Assembly (NCBI GenBank): GCA_036897525.1 | Contig: JAYMTJ010000047.1 | Location: 19,874-83,873 of the forward strand | Reading direction: 5' to 3' | From: Pelargonium x hortorum | Taxonomy: Eukaryota > Streptophyta > Magnoliopsida > Geraniales > Geraniaceae | DNA: 64,000 nucleotides | In this document: positions 27,454 through 40,401 of the stretch, piece after piece | Position numbering within the stretch: the stretch's first letter is position 1 | How the letters are laid out: the number at the start of each line of letters is the position of its first letter | The notes under the pieces: model-generated | What the model saw: only the letters and a program-made list of their open reading frames with translations | Told to the model about the DNA's origin: nothing | Database searches by the model: none | Made by a program: the position numbers and the translations under genes

Positions 27454-28153
27454 TTTTTTTCCTTTTCTTTAATGGATAGCGTTTCTAATTACACCTCACA
27501 GACAGGGATTTCTAAAGCACAAAGAGCTAATCTATTCTGGTAAAGCAGGTCCTTGAAAATAAACAAGGTCCAAAGAGGCCTAGGTATAATGGGGAACCTT
27601 AATCGGTACTCGAACTATAAGTCATGGATATTCTAGGTATTGTATATAATACCAAAGCCTTCCTATTAGCTTTTACTGGAAATTGTTTGGTTAAGTAGTT
27701 GCTTAGAGGATAATGTACCCTTTCCTTTGGTGGGCTCATTCTTTTATAGTGAGTTTTGGTATTCTTATAAGAAAGAGAATTTTGCTATCTGAGGGTTTTA
27801 AAAGTCTTTTACTTCAAAGTAGAATCTTGTATCCCTATAACCTTTCAGTCAGTAGGTTCAGCTTAGCATTTCTAGGAGGGCCTTTTCTTTAGTTTATAAG
27901 AAAATTGGTTTTGCAAGAGATAGAAGGTATGAGTTTTCCTCTTGTCAGGTATATCAGATTCACTGGAAAGCAAAGTAAGACATTCAAAAGATAAGAAAGA
28001 TTTGTGTTAAATAGGTTGAATGCCACTCTCAAAGCTGTAGATAATGGGCATTCTAGGTATAAGTTTTGGCATGATCTGGTTTCGTCTGTACTCCCTTTTC
28101 TTATCTTATTGGCCTGCTCCTAGGTCTTAAGTGTAAATAGATCCAAGACTTTT

Positions 28154-28166
28154 GAACCGACGGTTC
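28154..28166. repeat. six-pair hairpin GAACCG-A-CGGTTC
   Basis: Perfect inverted repeat with one central base. ACGGTTC recalls the end of group II intron domain V, but the rest of that domain is absent. Confidence 0.75.
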
Positions 28167-31100
28167 CCTTTAGAGCCTACTCAACTATATAAAGCTTCCG
28201 TGCCTCCTTCTATTGCTACTCCTTTTTTCTAACCAAGAAACTAATGAATACAAAAGTCAGTAACAAACTAAGACAAGAACTCCTAGCTGCACTATAAGAC
28301 AAAAGCCCCAACGCTAACAACAGGAAGTCCAATAAAAGAGGATTTTTAGAAAGATTTAGAAGAGTGTATCCTAAGTAAGACTCCATAAATAAGATTCCTT
28401 ATAACTTAATGACTTTCTTATAGATCTGCCCCTTTGGGGACCTTTCCGGCCAAGCTTTATCTATCATGTTTTTGTTCGCTAACTTTTAGCATATTATTAG
28501 GGTAAGGGGCTTCCGGCTCTCGTAGTTTCTTTAAAATAAAAGTCTTGTGTGTTCTATCGAAAGCGTAAAGTTCTTCCTTACACAACACAAGGTAAATGCC
28601 CCGAAAAGATTATTTATAACAAGTTAAGCGTCTCGTCCTATAAATCCTATTTAAATAAAAAAGGAGTACTATTACTTTTCTTTTAGTATCAGTAAGCTAG
28701 GTATTACTTGAGATGTTTCATTGAAAAAAAATCTTTAAGTTTAAGATTAGGTGCTTTTCAGATCTCCTTCTGAGTAGAGTGACTCTGTAAATCTACGCCT
28801 GGGATTTATTTAACTAGATTCTTGATATGGTATATCCGCGCAATCCTGGAGGAAACCAACCCCTAAAGAGATTTCTTTCGTATAAAAACTGCTTTATCTT
28901 ACCCTTTTTGTATACCACTTAGGTTAGGACTTCTGAGAGGAGAGAGGTGTTGCACAAATTAATGTAAATGAGGTGCTCATATTCTTTCTTAATAATGAAC
29001 AAATTAAGGGATTTTTAGATATCTGGATCCTTTAATTGGATTCGAAGAGGTGTCAAAAAAGCATAGTTACTAAACTTCTGCTGTCTAAAAAGAAAGCATC
29101 CCTAAGGAGGCTTGTAAAGTTGAAATTAAAAAGTTCTTTGGACCCTCTCTCCTTTCTTGGTACAATCCTCCTAAAAAGAAAATGCTCCTTAACTCCGGGA
29201 ACTTTTACAAAAGAATAGCATAATCTCCAAAGTTAAATCGCTCCCAATTATTCAAATTATTTACAACTTTTTAAAATGAAAATACTAGGGAAAATGACAT
29301 ACTTTTTTTTCGTTTCGTTTACTCCTTTGAATGGTTAATAAAAAAAGGTCCCTGCTAATTTATATTACGTTTGATACAACTTCTTCTAATATATATAGGA
29401 TACTTAATTTATCTACAAGTCTTTTCTAGTGCTTCACTACACATTTTAATAGTGATAGTACAATACCGAATTAGAAAGGGGGATTCCTTAAAACTTCGAG
29501 GTTAAACTTAGTGGATAAACAGCACTCAAGCAAGAATCTGACGCGTTAGAAATCTTTTATTCTTGCTTTGCTACTATTCTGTAGTATTAATATATTCTTT
29601 GTAATTCTTTATGCTGCATTTCCCTGCGTACTACTCTATCTATAGTAAACTCCTCTTGAGGGTTACTCGAAATGGCAAGAGGGCTTATATGAACTTATAT
29701 GAAAAGGCCTCTTGATATTACCAAAAAGTCAAAATTCTACAAATCGGTAGGTTACATACAAGTTAATAGCTCGTTTTCGGTACACCACGGATACACTTTT
29801 CAGAAACAAGCTTTCACGAAAAAGCATAAACCGCGAAATAACCCTTAGGTAATACCTATAAATCTATAAAGCTTCAATCAAGGAAAGCCTATCAAACACA
29901 GATGCCGGTGTACCCCTGTTATACTTGACTTGTGTTTATCTACTTATCGAACCCATTAAATTCAATTCCAATTGTTCAGTTGAATACATCCCAAATTTGT
30001 ACAAGAAACCTGCCCAACTCGATGCTTTGAACCTATGGTTTGTCAGAACTCTCTACTCTGTTTTATTGAATGAAAGAAGTTTACTAATATTTCACTTTTC
30101 GTAATGTTTTAGGAGTAGGCTTGAATTGAATGCATACATCTTGCAATTTTGCTCGACTATAACACGGAGTTACTGAATCCTTTATTTCTCCATATATAAT
30201 ACCCACACACAAAACCCAAGTTATCGGTAACGAATAAGGAAGGAGTCTTCTTTTAAACATCGAAGTTTTCTCCGGTTCAGTTAATACCTAATTAAATTAA
30301 GAGTCGGTCTCCTAGTAAAGTAAGAGAGTCCCTCAAAAACATAAAAGTTGGAGCTTTGTGATAACAGATCGAGTACAAGCCTGTCTAAAATCAAAAAGTC
30401 TAGCAGGGGGATATCCCCAGCTGTTTTGTGTAGACTACTCTACTGTTAGTAAAATAAAAGGCCTTGTAAAGAGAAAATAGAGGAATTTATAAAAGTTTTT
30501 TTTACAGGTTAAAGGGCATCCAACACTCAAGAAAAAAGGTTTCAATTAAGGGTGCTAGTTTTCGACTTAAAGTCCCTTTTACCGCCTCGGTTCATGAGCA
30601 GGCGCATTTCCTTGAATTCCGCAGTGCCGCGTACTTGACTGTACTGTAGATCCAAAAAGGAAAATCGCTAGCTAAGGAACTCCTTCCTTGTATCTTAACT
30701 CTATTCTAGTTTTACCTTAGATTACCTATCTGGAATTACCCCTAATTCGCAGCCCTAATATTTCCAATCCAAAACCAGGCTGCTCTCCTTTGTTTGGAGC
30801 TACGATATAATAAAGAGGTTTATATTGACTATATCCAGATCATTTTTTGCTTTATAGATTAAAATTTAAAGCTTAACTAGGACCAAAACGCTTTTACTTA
30901 GCAAATAGTAGGTTTGACTATCTACTAGCACTAAACTTCAAACAAACTAGAAACAGCTCCTAGAAACCTAATCTCTAAAAGGTAACTTTTTTTCAGAAAG
31001 CCAGAAGAGGACGTATGAAAGAAAGAAGCATCCCTTCTAGATGGAAAGCCTTACTATAAACTGACAAAAGAATACCAGAGACAACTATAGACTACTATTA

Positions 31101-31890
31101 CTTCTTTGAATCCCTTTAGAATACACTGACTGACTAGAAACAGAAGCTAATAAACGCTTGCTCATGAAATTCCTTTGTAGTAGTCCTCGGGTTCTAAATT
31201 AAATAGGCATCCCCACGCGGGAAAGTAGATATTTAGTGTTCCTAGAGAAAGCGCAAACAGGCTCTTTATCTAGACTTTAACGGGGTTTACTTCAGAGAGG
31301 GTCCACCCGGACTTTTCCAGAGAAATATATAGTAGGACCCCCTTTTTTTAGGGTGCTCTAGGTCAGAATAGAATAAGGGAAACTCGTAAACGGATATCTT
31401 CCCTCTCACCCTCCTTTAGAAAGAAGTAGTACTATAATAAAAGACTGGACAAGAGCCATTTAAAGAATTATGCGTGCTATGGAGGTTTCTATCTTTTAGT
31501 CGCTTTTGTAACGATATGTTACACTAGATTACGTACCTTAGATTAGAGCTTGGCTATTTTTAATTAAAAGGACGAATACTCTCTCTTATGCAATTACTAC
31601 AAAGAATACTTATGGGCAAGAATATGAGTGAGGAGAGAAGTTAATACTATAAAGGAGTCCCTTTCCGTGAAGCTATAATGGGTTTGTGTCTGGTTCTTTT
31701 ATACACATTCTACTTCATTCAACGAGCAAGCATAATTAACCGGGTGTAGAGCTAAAGTACAGGAAAAGTGAGGGCTCTAAGATATTGATATTTGAAAAGA
31801 TCCCCGTAATTTTCATTTTAGAGCGCAGATAAGTTTCAGTCGTGATTCCAAATAACTCATATAAGTAGATCGGTATCTAACTAAGTATAA

Positions 31891-32016
31891 CCAAGAGAAC
31901 AGGATTCGAACCTAAGAGCACTGATTTCAAGCAGACTTTGATTTACCGAAGGCCGAAGTAGTTAATTGTAGTCGACTAACAGGCGCCTGACCATACTCTG
32001 CCACTTAACTTCTCAG
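31891..32016 (-). pseudogene. tRNA-like sequence, possibly a tRNA-Ser(UGA) relic
   Basis: The minus strand contains a clear T-arm motif (AGGTTCGAATCCT). Upstream of it is TCTGCTTGAAATCAG, similar to the tRNA-Ser anticodon region with TGA in place, and further upstream a second D-arm-like stretch (AAGTGGCAGAGTATGGTC then AGGCGCC). A five-base match GAGAA/TTCTC brackets the whole block as a possible remnant acceptor stem. The order and spacing do not fit one normal cloverleaf: about 125 bases separate the ends, and the interior holds the ten-base palindrome TAGTCGACTA. This could be a rearranged or insertion-bearing tRNA copy, or coincidence. Confidence 0.2.
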
Positions 32017-34845
32017 TAGGAAAGTCACCAAGTAAAACTTCTTTATGCAAAATCTACGGACATCATTCGAAATTTTAGGACCTAATTTTTTAAGACTTTG
32101 TTCTAAAAAATGTAGAAGAGGTTAGAGGGGGCAACCCTTTACTCCGGTAGAAAAAGGGACAATGAATATCGATCAGGAAAGAGTCATTACGCTTTTCTTT
32201 TGGTTAGTAGGGAAGGGATCTAGAAGGGATTCTAACTAGACGACACCTTTTTGGGTAGATAGGATGACGAAAGGAAACTTTGGGTACAAGTTCAAAATTC
32301 GGACAAGAAATACATTTTCAAGGATTTTCTTCAAAATTGTTTATATAATATTCCGAGATTAAGTTCCCTTGTTATAGCTGGAAAGCATAGTGTATCCCAT
32401 TCCCTTAAGCTGAACTCTTCTGTAGGTAAGGAAGCGCTTCGAATTGAAAAACCGAGGGTTCAAGTTGCGTTAATCGCAGTCAAGATCTAGCTTTTCAGAA
32501 GGAGTCTAGTAATCATTAGTGGAAGAGATTTAGCCTTTGAATTTTGAAACCCGATTATCTAAGAAAAACAGCCTAATTTATTGGTCCAAGAAACAGATAA
32601 TGAAAAAAGATCCTACTAAGCTGGAATTGAACTCAAAAAATCAGTAGAAGTTTCCTTCGCAGGTTTTTCCGTAATTCCTTTTTGGCGCTTCTTACCATAT
32701 ATATTCGTAACTCAGAGCTTTCTTTTCTTAATCTGAAATTATAGACTTCTTCTTATTGACTGATTTGTTACTGACTTGTTGTTTGTTTAGTCTTAGCTGC
32801 GCTGCTCACTAAAACAAAAGAAATAGAACTACAAGACAAGGAGCTCCTCTATAGAATCCTATCCGTAGATGGTATCGCATGAGTATTTTAAGAGGAAAAA
32901 GGCTAGATTCTAAAAAGTGAAATTCTATTCTTTTTTTATGGATTTCCCAACCCTGTCCATTGAGGTACTTTTCAGGTTGTACCAATTAATAAAGTATTCC
33001 CAACCTAGAAATCCAATCTAAGGAACTTGCAGAAATGACTCTTCAGTAACCAGTCAATGCTTTTGCCAACTTTAGAACCAATTAAAATCTAAATCTAACT
33101 TGTTCTAATTCCTCTAATCCTAAAAGTTAGGACAGATTAATTCAAATGTACTTCTTCAGCTATAAGGTCGGTCTCGCTCTTTTGTTAATGCCTTTACTTC
33201 TGTCAACTTATTGAAAAGAAAAAAGGAATTTGAAAAGAATTAGCGACATATTTTGAGTCTGTAGTAGTCTGGGTTCTTATTGCTACTTTGCTACTTATAG
33301 TATATAAGACTTTAATTAATAAAGGCTAGTTTCCCTTCCTTCTGTTTAGAAAATGACCTACTTATCGTTACACTTAGAGTAAAAGGTGCTTCAATCATAA
33401 TAAAACGTGAGGAGCCGAAGTTGTTAACTAGTGCACATTAAAGAGTCAGAGGAAGTCCATAATAAAAGAGAGAATTTCCCTAGAGAAGGGAGTACTTAGG
33501 TGTTTAGACTCTTGAAATTCTGCATAGATGTATCGAGAGAGTTATCCTGTTACTTTGCTTTGGGATGGACTTTCTACCCCCAAAATAAAATGGTTTTTTT
33601 GAACTAGAAACTAGAAAATCTTTCTCTTTATTTGTTGCATTCACTCATTATTCTTTCTTACAATGCATTTGATCGAAATAAGATTTCTTAGGTATTCACT
33701 TAGTAGAAGATTTTTTTTTAGAAGCTATCTCTTAGTTAGGAAACCCAGTACCAGCAAATATGGCGGGAAATTGGGAACTGGTTGAGAATGAATACGAAAA
33801 AGCAACAGTTTCTTCTCCTGCGCATAGCAGTCTTATCAAGGATTCGGAGACTTAACTTAAAAGTGTCCCATGAGAGAGATAAGGTTGAGGTTTTTTTTGT
33901 CTTATCTACATAGAGTTGGTTGTACGCATTTATATTTATGGTAATCTCGAAAAGATTTTCTAGAAATAAAATTCTAAATGTGGATAAGCTCTTGACGGGC
34001 TTCTCATAAATTATAAAAATGACAGGCCTCTTAACTATCTTATCTAAAAGAATATTCTGTGCTTTGTGAATTGAATATTTACTAAGGTAAGGGTTTCAAC
34101 TACTTGAACTTACATTCTTCTAAATTACTTGAGCTTGAGTTAGTACACCTACAAGTCTCATGAACTAAAAGAGCCTAACAGAAATGTATTATTATACTAT
34201 ACTTACTTAGATTAACTACACTATCTCTATTATACTTACTAGATACAATATAAGACACTTCCTATACTGACAGGTTTGCTAGCTCTTGCTCTCCCAGCTC
34301 ATGAAAGGAATCCTAAGTCTCATGAAACACAAAGGCATATGAAGTTTATGGGGGACTTTTAGACCTTTAGAGACACAGGTTATGCGGAGTAGGAGTTTTA
34401 CATGTTGTCAAATGAGTTGAAAAGTTTTAGTTTTATAATCCCTAAGCAGAAAGTTCTAAGCGCACTGAACTTTAATTAATTTGTTATACTATTATACTAC
34501 AAGAGGTCCTTTGGTAGGTAGATTGTACAAGCTTTAACTTAGCTGCTGACCTACCATACAGCTTCCTTACAAACTTTACCATAAGGTAAATCCTCTATTT
34601 CATTTCAAATACTAAAAAAATCGAATTTAGAACAAAAGTCTTGGAGATATCTTTCATTTCTTCCCCATTCTATCTAAGTATTTCTTAGATCGAGAATCGA
34701 GCAAGAATTTCCTAACCTTCCTTTCATTTTATAGATCCACAAAAGAAAAGGGTTTACTATAAATGTAATAGTAAATAAGGGCTTATTCCTTTAGTTTTTA
34801 GTTCAAGATTCTTTTCTTTTATTAGGCCTTTGTGTAAAGCTATAG

Positions 34846-34858
34846 TATATATATATAT
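34846..34858. repeat. TA dinucleotide run
   Basis: Six and a half TA units. Confidence 0.8.
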
Positions 34859-37189
34859 GAACGTACAAAATCAAATGTCTGCTCTCCTTTGAATACTTAT
34901 TTTATTATTCGTAAATTCTTCGGAACTCCGCAAGCTTGTAATTTTAGCTAATGGAGACAAGTATAAAGCTCTTTATTTTATAGCAGGAGTTAAACCTTTG
35001 ACAGTTTTATATAAACTTACTTATATAATAGAGTTTTAAACAAGATGCCTCATAAGTTCAGTGTAGATCCAAATTGGTTTTTTTATAGTTAGCTAGAGAC
35101 ACTTGGTATTATTCTATCTAAGTAATTTAGTTATTTAGTTACCGTTGAGTCTTTGAGAAGTCTAAGAAATTAAGAGCGCTTTTGTTACTGTAACTTAAAT
35201 TTCAAAAGGGACCACGGGAAGTTAATGGAGAGCCACACTTGAGCGCTTTGCTGTAAGACGGAGACTTCACAAACAAACTGATATAACCCCCCTATAAAAT
35301 AGACTTTAATTTTAGACTAATTCCAGAAGCTTTAACAAACAAAACAAAGTATTTACCTAACTTTTAGGGTTCTTTAGATATTAGTATCCCTCCTATGGGG
35401 TTTAAGTTGAAGATCTCTCTTACTGAGATAAAAAACGAGAATACTCAGATACTGGAAACTGAATACACGTAGAATTTTTTTGCTTTCTAAAAAAAATTAG
35501 TAAAGCGTAGGAATCGCATATTCATTTTAGAGAGCGTGTGTCAAGGTGTAAGCTCTCTCTATCTCTTCCGTAAGTATCCTAGTCAATCTAGTCCAGAATT
35601 AAATAGAGTATCTCAGAATTATAAAGGGAGGAATTCCAATTAGTTTAAAGCGATAAAGATTTCCTTTTGGGCACATCTTATATTAGTATTAGTTTTCCTT
35701 CAATTTCGGTTCAGCAGGTTCTAAACAAGTCAAGGACTACAATTTTCCTGAGGAAACCCAGGGGAGTCTTTTCTTAAATTGTGTTTCTGTATTCGGGTTC
35801 AAAGTTAGTGAGTTTCCGACAATCTATAAATGAGTGAGATGTACAAAAAACAACACCCATCCGGTTAATATCGATTTGTTGTACTGAGTCCTTTATTATT
35901 GATTCCCGAATTTCAAAGTTAAAGTGGAATTAATTAGAGTCTAGTTGGAGTCTTTTAGGGCAAATAGCAAGGACCTGGCTGGGTAGATCTGACAAAGTCT
36001 TTTTCTCCGCCAGTTAAAAGGGGAATCTTAAGAATACCAGGTTAAAGTCTATCTAGGGTTTCGCAGCTATTTCCTTTTTTTTTTTAGGATAACTTTTTTG
36101 AAAACTACCCTTGAACTAACCCCGGGTTTATTCAGAATAAGGCAATTCTTATCTTAAGAATTTGATACACTATTAAAAAGATTCAAACCAAGCAGGAAAA
36201 TCTGACTAACCGGGTACCCCCCTTTAGGAAAGGACTCAATTGTATAGCCTAGACTCAATTTATTCTAATAACTAGAGAAATTATTACTAGTTTTTTTATT
36301 ATCCCAAACTCAAAGGAAATCTTAATACACATAAGCGAAAGACCTTGGATCTCCCTCTCCCACTTAGGTTTTTTTCTTAACTACAAATAAATTGGAGCAT
36401 AGTCAGGCCTCAAGGGGAGCTCTTTTAAGCTAAACTTCTTTATGTCCGGGTTACACTATACTTAAGCATACTGAGTTTCGCTTGATTTTATTGTTATATG
36501 GGTTCTTTAACTATTAATATATTTGCTCCTGAAAGAGGTTATACTATCGGTTACATCATACTAGGTCTACAGGCGCTTGAACCGGCAAGAGAGTTACCTC
36601 TGAATAAGATAGAGATTATTTTATTAATATTAAAGCTAGAGGTTGCGTGATGAAGAGTATAGGTATAGTTATTTATAAAGGTTTGGGGGTTACGAAGAGT
36701 AGTACAGGTATAGCTGATAAGACTTAGAAGATACAAATACTGATACAGAGTATGAGTAAGACGAAAGCAAGTGTCAATAAGAGTGGTGTGTCTGTAGCGT
36801 ATGAATGTTCTATCTAGGATACTATACTACCTACAATTCCCTAAGGTTTAATACTTTTTGAGTAACAACAGAGTGCAAAAGGAAGATTTCTGAACTACTT
36901 ACCTAACGCTATCTATAACTAACTATTCCTATTTTAAGAGTAAGACAACACTACTGTATCATATACTATATCTAATAGAAGATACACTATTAGCTACTAT
37001 AGAATTAAGACAATAGATATTTTACTGGATACTACAATAGGCATTTTTATGGGCACACTGGCTAGAGGGAACTCTAAGGCATTGCATACAGGGGCTCATA
37101 AGAAGAGTAACATTAATTAAAGCTGCTGCAGGTATCGTAGGGAGTCTAGTTCATAAGATACTGGTAGGAAGTATAGCTATTAGGACACA

Positions 37190-37210
37190 TATAGGTATAG
37201 GTATAGGTAT
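37190..37210. repeat. ATAGGT tandem repeat
   Basis: Just over three copies of ATAGGT. This is the reverse complement (in rotated register) of the CCTATA repeat at 59599-59616; the two match over 18 bases. Confidence 0.85.
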
Positions 37211-38251
37211 GAAGAGTATGAAAGTAGGGTACAGAAAGCAAGTACAGGTTACAAGAGAGAAAAGACTATAAAAACTTCTTGATTGAATGCCAGAAATTGC
37301 TTTCCCCGTAGACATTTGGGGAATTTGCGGTTTAAGGGACTTAAGACCCCATACTCCTAAATGTCTAATTTACCTAGACCCCCCATCGTACAAAGCTCAT
37401 ATTATCCTTAGCATGGAACTTGATACTAAATTATATAGTATAACAGAGCCCTTTCACTTTTGTTCCAGTATTTCTTAGGAGTGCTGTGAGTTCTAGTAAC
37501 CGGGGTCGAGGCTATAATCTAAAAAGTAACCAACATTTTATTTTATGTGGAAATCCTAACATTGTGCTTCTCATGGTGTCTGGTATTTTGTTTTGAAGTC
37601 TGATATATAGGTTGATATACTCTAATCTTAGAAAGTGAAGGAAACTTAGTTTACATTCCTTTAGTAAAAACTCATAGGGACTCCTTTATTATTTTGTAGA
37701 CAGATTTTATTACCCCTCTCATAACAGTCGCTATAACACCACCGGAAGACTTTGTACTAGTATTTCCTGATAGGAATTGTATCCTATTGCACCTTCATTC
37801 TATTTATTGTATTAGTCTTATTTGTATTTAGTATCCTAATATTAGTGTCTCTTAACATTTAAGTAAGAAGCTCCCGGATAAAGAAAGGGGAAACCCTATC
37901 GGTAAAATGTATTGATCCCATAACACTCCTGAAGTGAAGTTATTCTTAACCAGAATCTAAAGAATCTCCTTTCGTGTTAAACAATTTACCAGTCATTACT
38001 ATATTGAAGAAACAAAAGGGCCAGAAAAGGCTTATGTATCGACGCAATATTGTTTGACCCCCTATTCTAAATTCTAAAACGGATTTTCATTATATTGATT
38101 GCAATTCTAGCTACTCAGTCAACTGATAACTAGGTACCGGCAGGCCCTATTATCTTACAGTGCTTTCGAAAAAAGGAAAGTCTACTCTTTGTTTTGTGCC
38201 AGCTTTAGCTCATAAAAAAGTAGGTTGTGGACCTTTGAAAAGCGACCCCCG

Positions 38252-38301
38252 CGTATCTTGCGTATCCTCTAATTAACGTATCTTGTGTGGCGCCGGGCGC
38301 C
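38252..38301. repeat. triple CGTATC repeat followed by an all-GC palindrome
   Basis: CGTATCTTG at 38252 is followed by CGTATCCTC at 38261 and CGTATCTTG again at 38277. A few bases later comes the all-G/C block GGCGCC-G-GGCGCC at 38289-38301, which can form a six-pair inverted repeat and whose arms are each palindromic. Confidence 0.8.
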
Positions 38302-39689
38302 TGAGTCTTTTTTGAACTTATAACGGAAGCTCCTATATATTTGTTTACATATTACACCCTTGCTTCTCAAAGAATTTTCCGGGTTAGGAAGCTGTCCGCT
38401 TACCGGGGCTCAAAATTTAGAGTATTGCAGGGGTTATCCGTTCAAAACCTGTCGGGTATCCCTAAGCCTAAAGAAAGTTAAATTAAATAGTAATTTGTAT
38501 ATGGAATAAAGACCCTAGTGATTTATAGAAGTTCCCGTGTTCTTTATAAAAACCTTCTTTCAAATCACAGGCTGGAATTTAAAAAGGCCTGAATTTGCAT
38601 TTGTCAAATAAAGATAATAAATAAAAAAACTAGAAGCAGCTAGTTTATAGGGCCTCGATCTCCCCCTTTTTTAAGAATTTTTTTGTGACTTAGTTTCGAG
38701 GTCGGGTAAAGGTTTGGCATTGGCATAAGGTGTAACACAGCAGAAGCCTCCCGAAGAAAATATTTGAAAGGGATTCTAGCTTCACAAAGCTATTTGCATC
38801 TTTACTAAGAGCCCGTCTTTATCTTTATGTAGAGTCTCAACTGGGTGTTTGTCTGAGTTCTGAGTAATGTATTCCCTTCAGTCTATAATTGAATTTCTTG
38901 TCTTAAAATTACAGAGTACCCTCTCTCTATATGGACTAGTCATTGTCCCAGATCCTTTCTGGGAAATTCAATCCGTTTTGGAATCATGTTTTTTTTAAGC
39001 TTCTTTAGTTAGCTAGAACGTAGTTAGTTGAAAATTCCCCAAAAATCCTAAATGCAAATTATCGGGTTAGTGTTTCTTTTTAGTTTCCTGGAATCCCTTG
39101 TGTGAAGGTCTAGAGAAACTTATCGGGGCTTTCTATGGGCCGTGTTTTGCTAAAGAATTGAATTTCCTTTCAACCCAACCAATAAACCAATAATAATGTA
39201 GGGATGCGGAGTATACTTTTCCCGCATTTCTGTAGAATAACTAGAGTAGGGTCGAGATTTAACGCTTTTGCGTTCCGCTTTCTCCTTACAAGAGAACTTT
39301 TTTAGGGATATCGAGGGATACCCGTATGGAAGGGGCTGTTTCCTATAAAAAGTCAGTTTCTTTTAGTCCCCTATAAAGCTTCCCTTGTGTTTCATGGGTA
39401 TAAAGCCTTTATACCTGCGCAAAACTCTTAGTCAATTTCTTTTATATGTTAGAATAAAATTCCTTTAAAGTCTTCCTCTCGGCTATAAATAAGGTCCAGC
39501 CTTTAATCCTGTTAGGATAAGCCCTATCCGCGTGCCCTTGTCATTTCTCAAGATTTCGGCAGCCTATAAATCAAATTCGCAGGATTTTTTCTACCAGCCT
39601 AAGAAGTAAAATGATAGTAACAAAAAAGGTGTAGTTTTGAAAAAGAAAGTCTAATATTCTTAAACCCTGCAAAAAAAAAGTATAGAAGT

Positions 39690-39754
39690 ATAAGCGGATT
39701 GCTGCTGCTTTTAGAGATAGATTAAAGTGCACGGGTTCGAATCCTGTCCAGTCA
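39690..39754 (+). pseudogene. tRNA T-arm-like relic
   Basis: ACGGG TTCGAAT CCTGT at 39731-39747 is a complete five-pair T arm, followed by CCAGTCA, which would be the 3' acceptor strand. Upstream, GCTGCTTTTAGAG at 39701-39713 loosely recalls a tRNA-Leu(UAG) anticodon region. No matching 5' acceptor strand (a TGACTGG-like heptamer) occurs in the preceding 100 bases and the anticodon stem does not close, so this is not called as a gene. Confidence 0.2.
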
Positions 39755-40170
39755 TTAATAAGATAATAACTAAAATTTTCATGCGTTTTTTCCTTAGCTT
39801 TAGTTGTACCAACAAATGAACTCCTAAAGGGTCTAGACTCTAAATGAACCGAACCTTTTGTCAAGAATATTCCGAAAACTGTAGTCATTTTGTGTAAGTA
39901 AAAAGATCTATACGAGGACTTGCGGAATTAATTGGATTGGAGATCCATATTCCTAATATAAGCCTAGTAATATCCGACTTTTCTATTTCTTTCTACACTC
40001 GGGATTTACAAACAATAAATTTTATAAGAGTGACTTGTTTGATATTCCCTACCTTAAACTATGACTTTGTTACTCCACTACCCACAAAACAACAAAGGGA
40101 ACTCGGGATCCTTTTTGTATATTTTCTTATTTTATTATCTAGGAGTAAGTGCTTAATTGGCATGTTAGTT

Positions 40171-40246
40171 TACCCGCGATTCCATTTGAACCAAGGATTC
40201 CCGACATATGAGAGCCGTACTCTATCTAACCACCAAGTAGAGAGAA
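40171..40246 (-). pseudogene. degenerate tRNA-Met(CAU)-like sequence
   Basis: On the minus strand this resembles the plastid-type elongator tRNA-Met: a D-arm-like TTGGTGGTTAGATAGAGTA, then an anticodon region CGGCTCTCATATGTCGG with CAT in place, then CTTGGTTCAAAT in the T-arm position. The folding is poor: the anticodon stem keeps only three or four of five pairs, the T stem TTGG faces GGAA rather than CCAA, and no 5' strand pairs with the presumed acceptor end. It lies about 0.9 kb from trnH on the same strand. It is best read as a decayed tRNA copy, or possibly a tRNA-like processing element. A chance resemblance cannot be excluded. Confidence 0.33.
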
Positions 40247-40387
40247 TTAAAATAAATAAATGCAGAGTAATGCAATGCAATATGAAGAATATTAATATTA
40301 AGGTATACTTTTTAAAGATTTTTATATTACAGCCATAAAATACTCAAAATTTCTTGAAGGATCCCACTTAAACTTTAAAGAGATTCT

Positions 40388-40401
40388 AAAAAAAAAAAAA
40401 A
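40388..40401. repeat. 14-base A run
   Basis: Longest homopolymer noticed in the window. It lies between the tRNA-Met-like sequence and trnH. Confidence 0.9.

Larger units (their letters stand above)
22001..31890. other. noncoding, no recognisable gene
   Basis: No gene recognised; the longest open frames are under 80 codons without family resemblance. Visible items: AGGGATCCCT at 22375-22384, a ten-base T run near 22917, AGGGAGTCCCT at 27443-27453 followed by a T run, a perfect six-pair hairpin GAACCG-A-CGGTTC at 28154-28166, and AAAGGAGTCCCTTT near 31651. About 23.3-24.2 and 25.6-26.1 kb look poor in such palindromes. Confidence 0.7.
32017..39689. other. noncoding, no recognisable gene
   Basis: No gene recognised. 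Visible items: a TA run at 34846-34858, an 11-base T run near 36075, the ATAGGT hexamer repeat at 37190-37210, and a repeat-plus-palindrome cluster at 38252-38301. Confidence 0.7.

Noticed and set aside
28154-28166. ACGGTTC as the end of a group II intron domain V
   Set aside because: The hairpin is only six pairs around one base; the GAGC/AGC triad and the tetraloop of domain V are missing.
39571-39888. 105-codon open frame, minus strand
   Set aside because: No family resemblance; several frames this long are expected by chance, and it overlaps the T-arm relic on the other strand.
39937-40338. Longest open frame in the window, 133 codons, plus strand
   Set aside because: It begins with a non-ATG codon, resembles no known family, and runs antisense through the tRNA-Met-like block. 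A frame of this length is expected about once by chance in 64 kb on both strands at this base composition.
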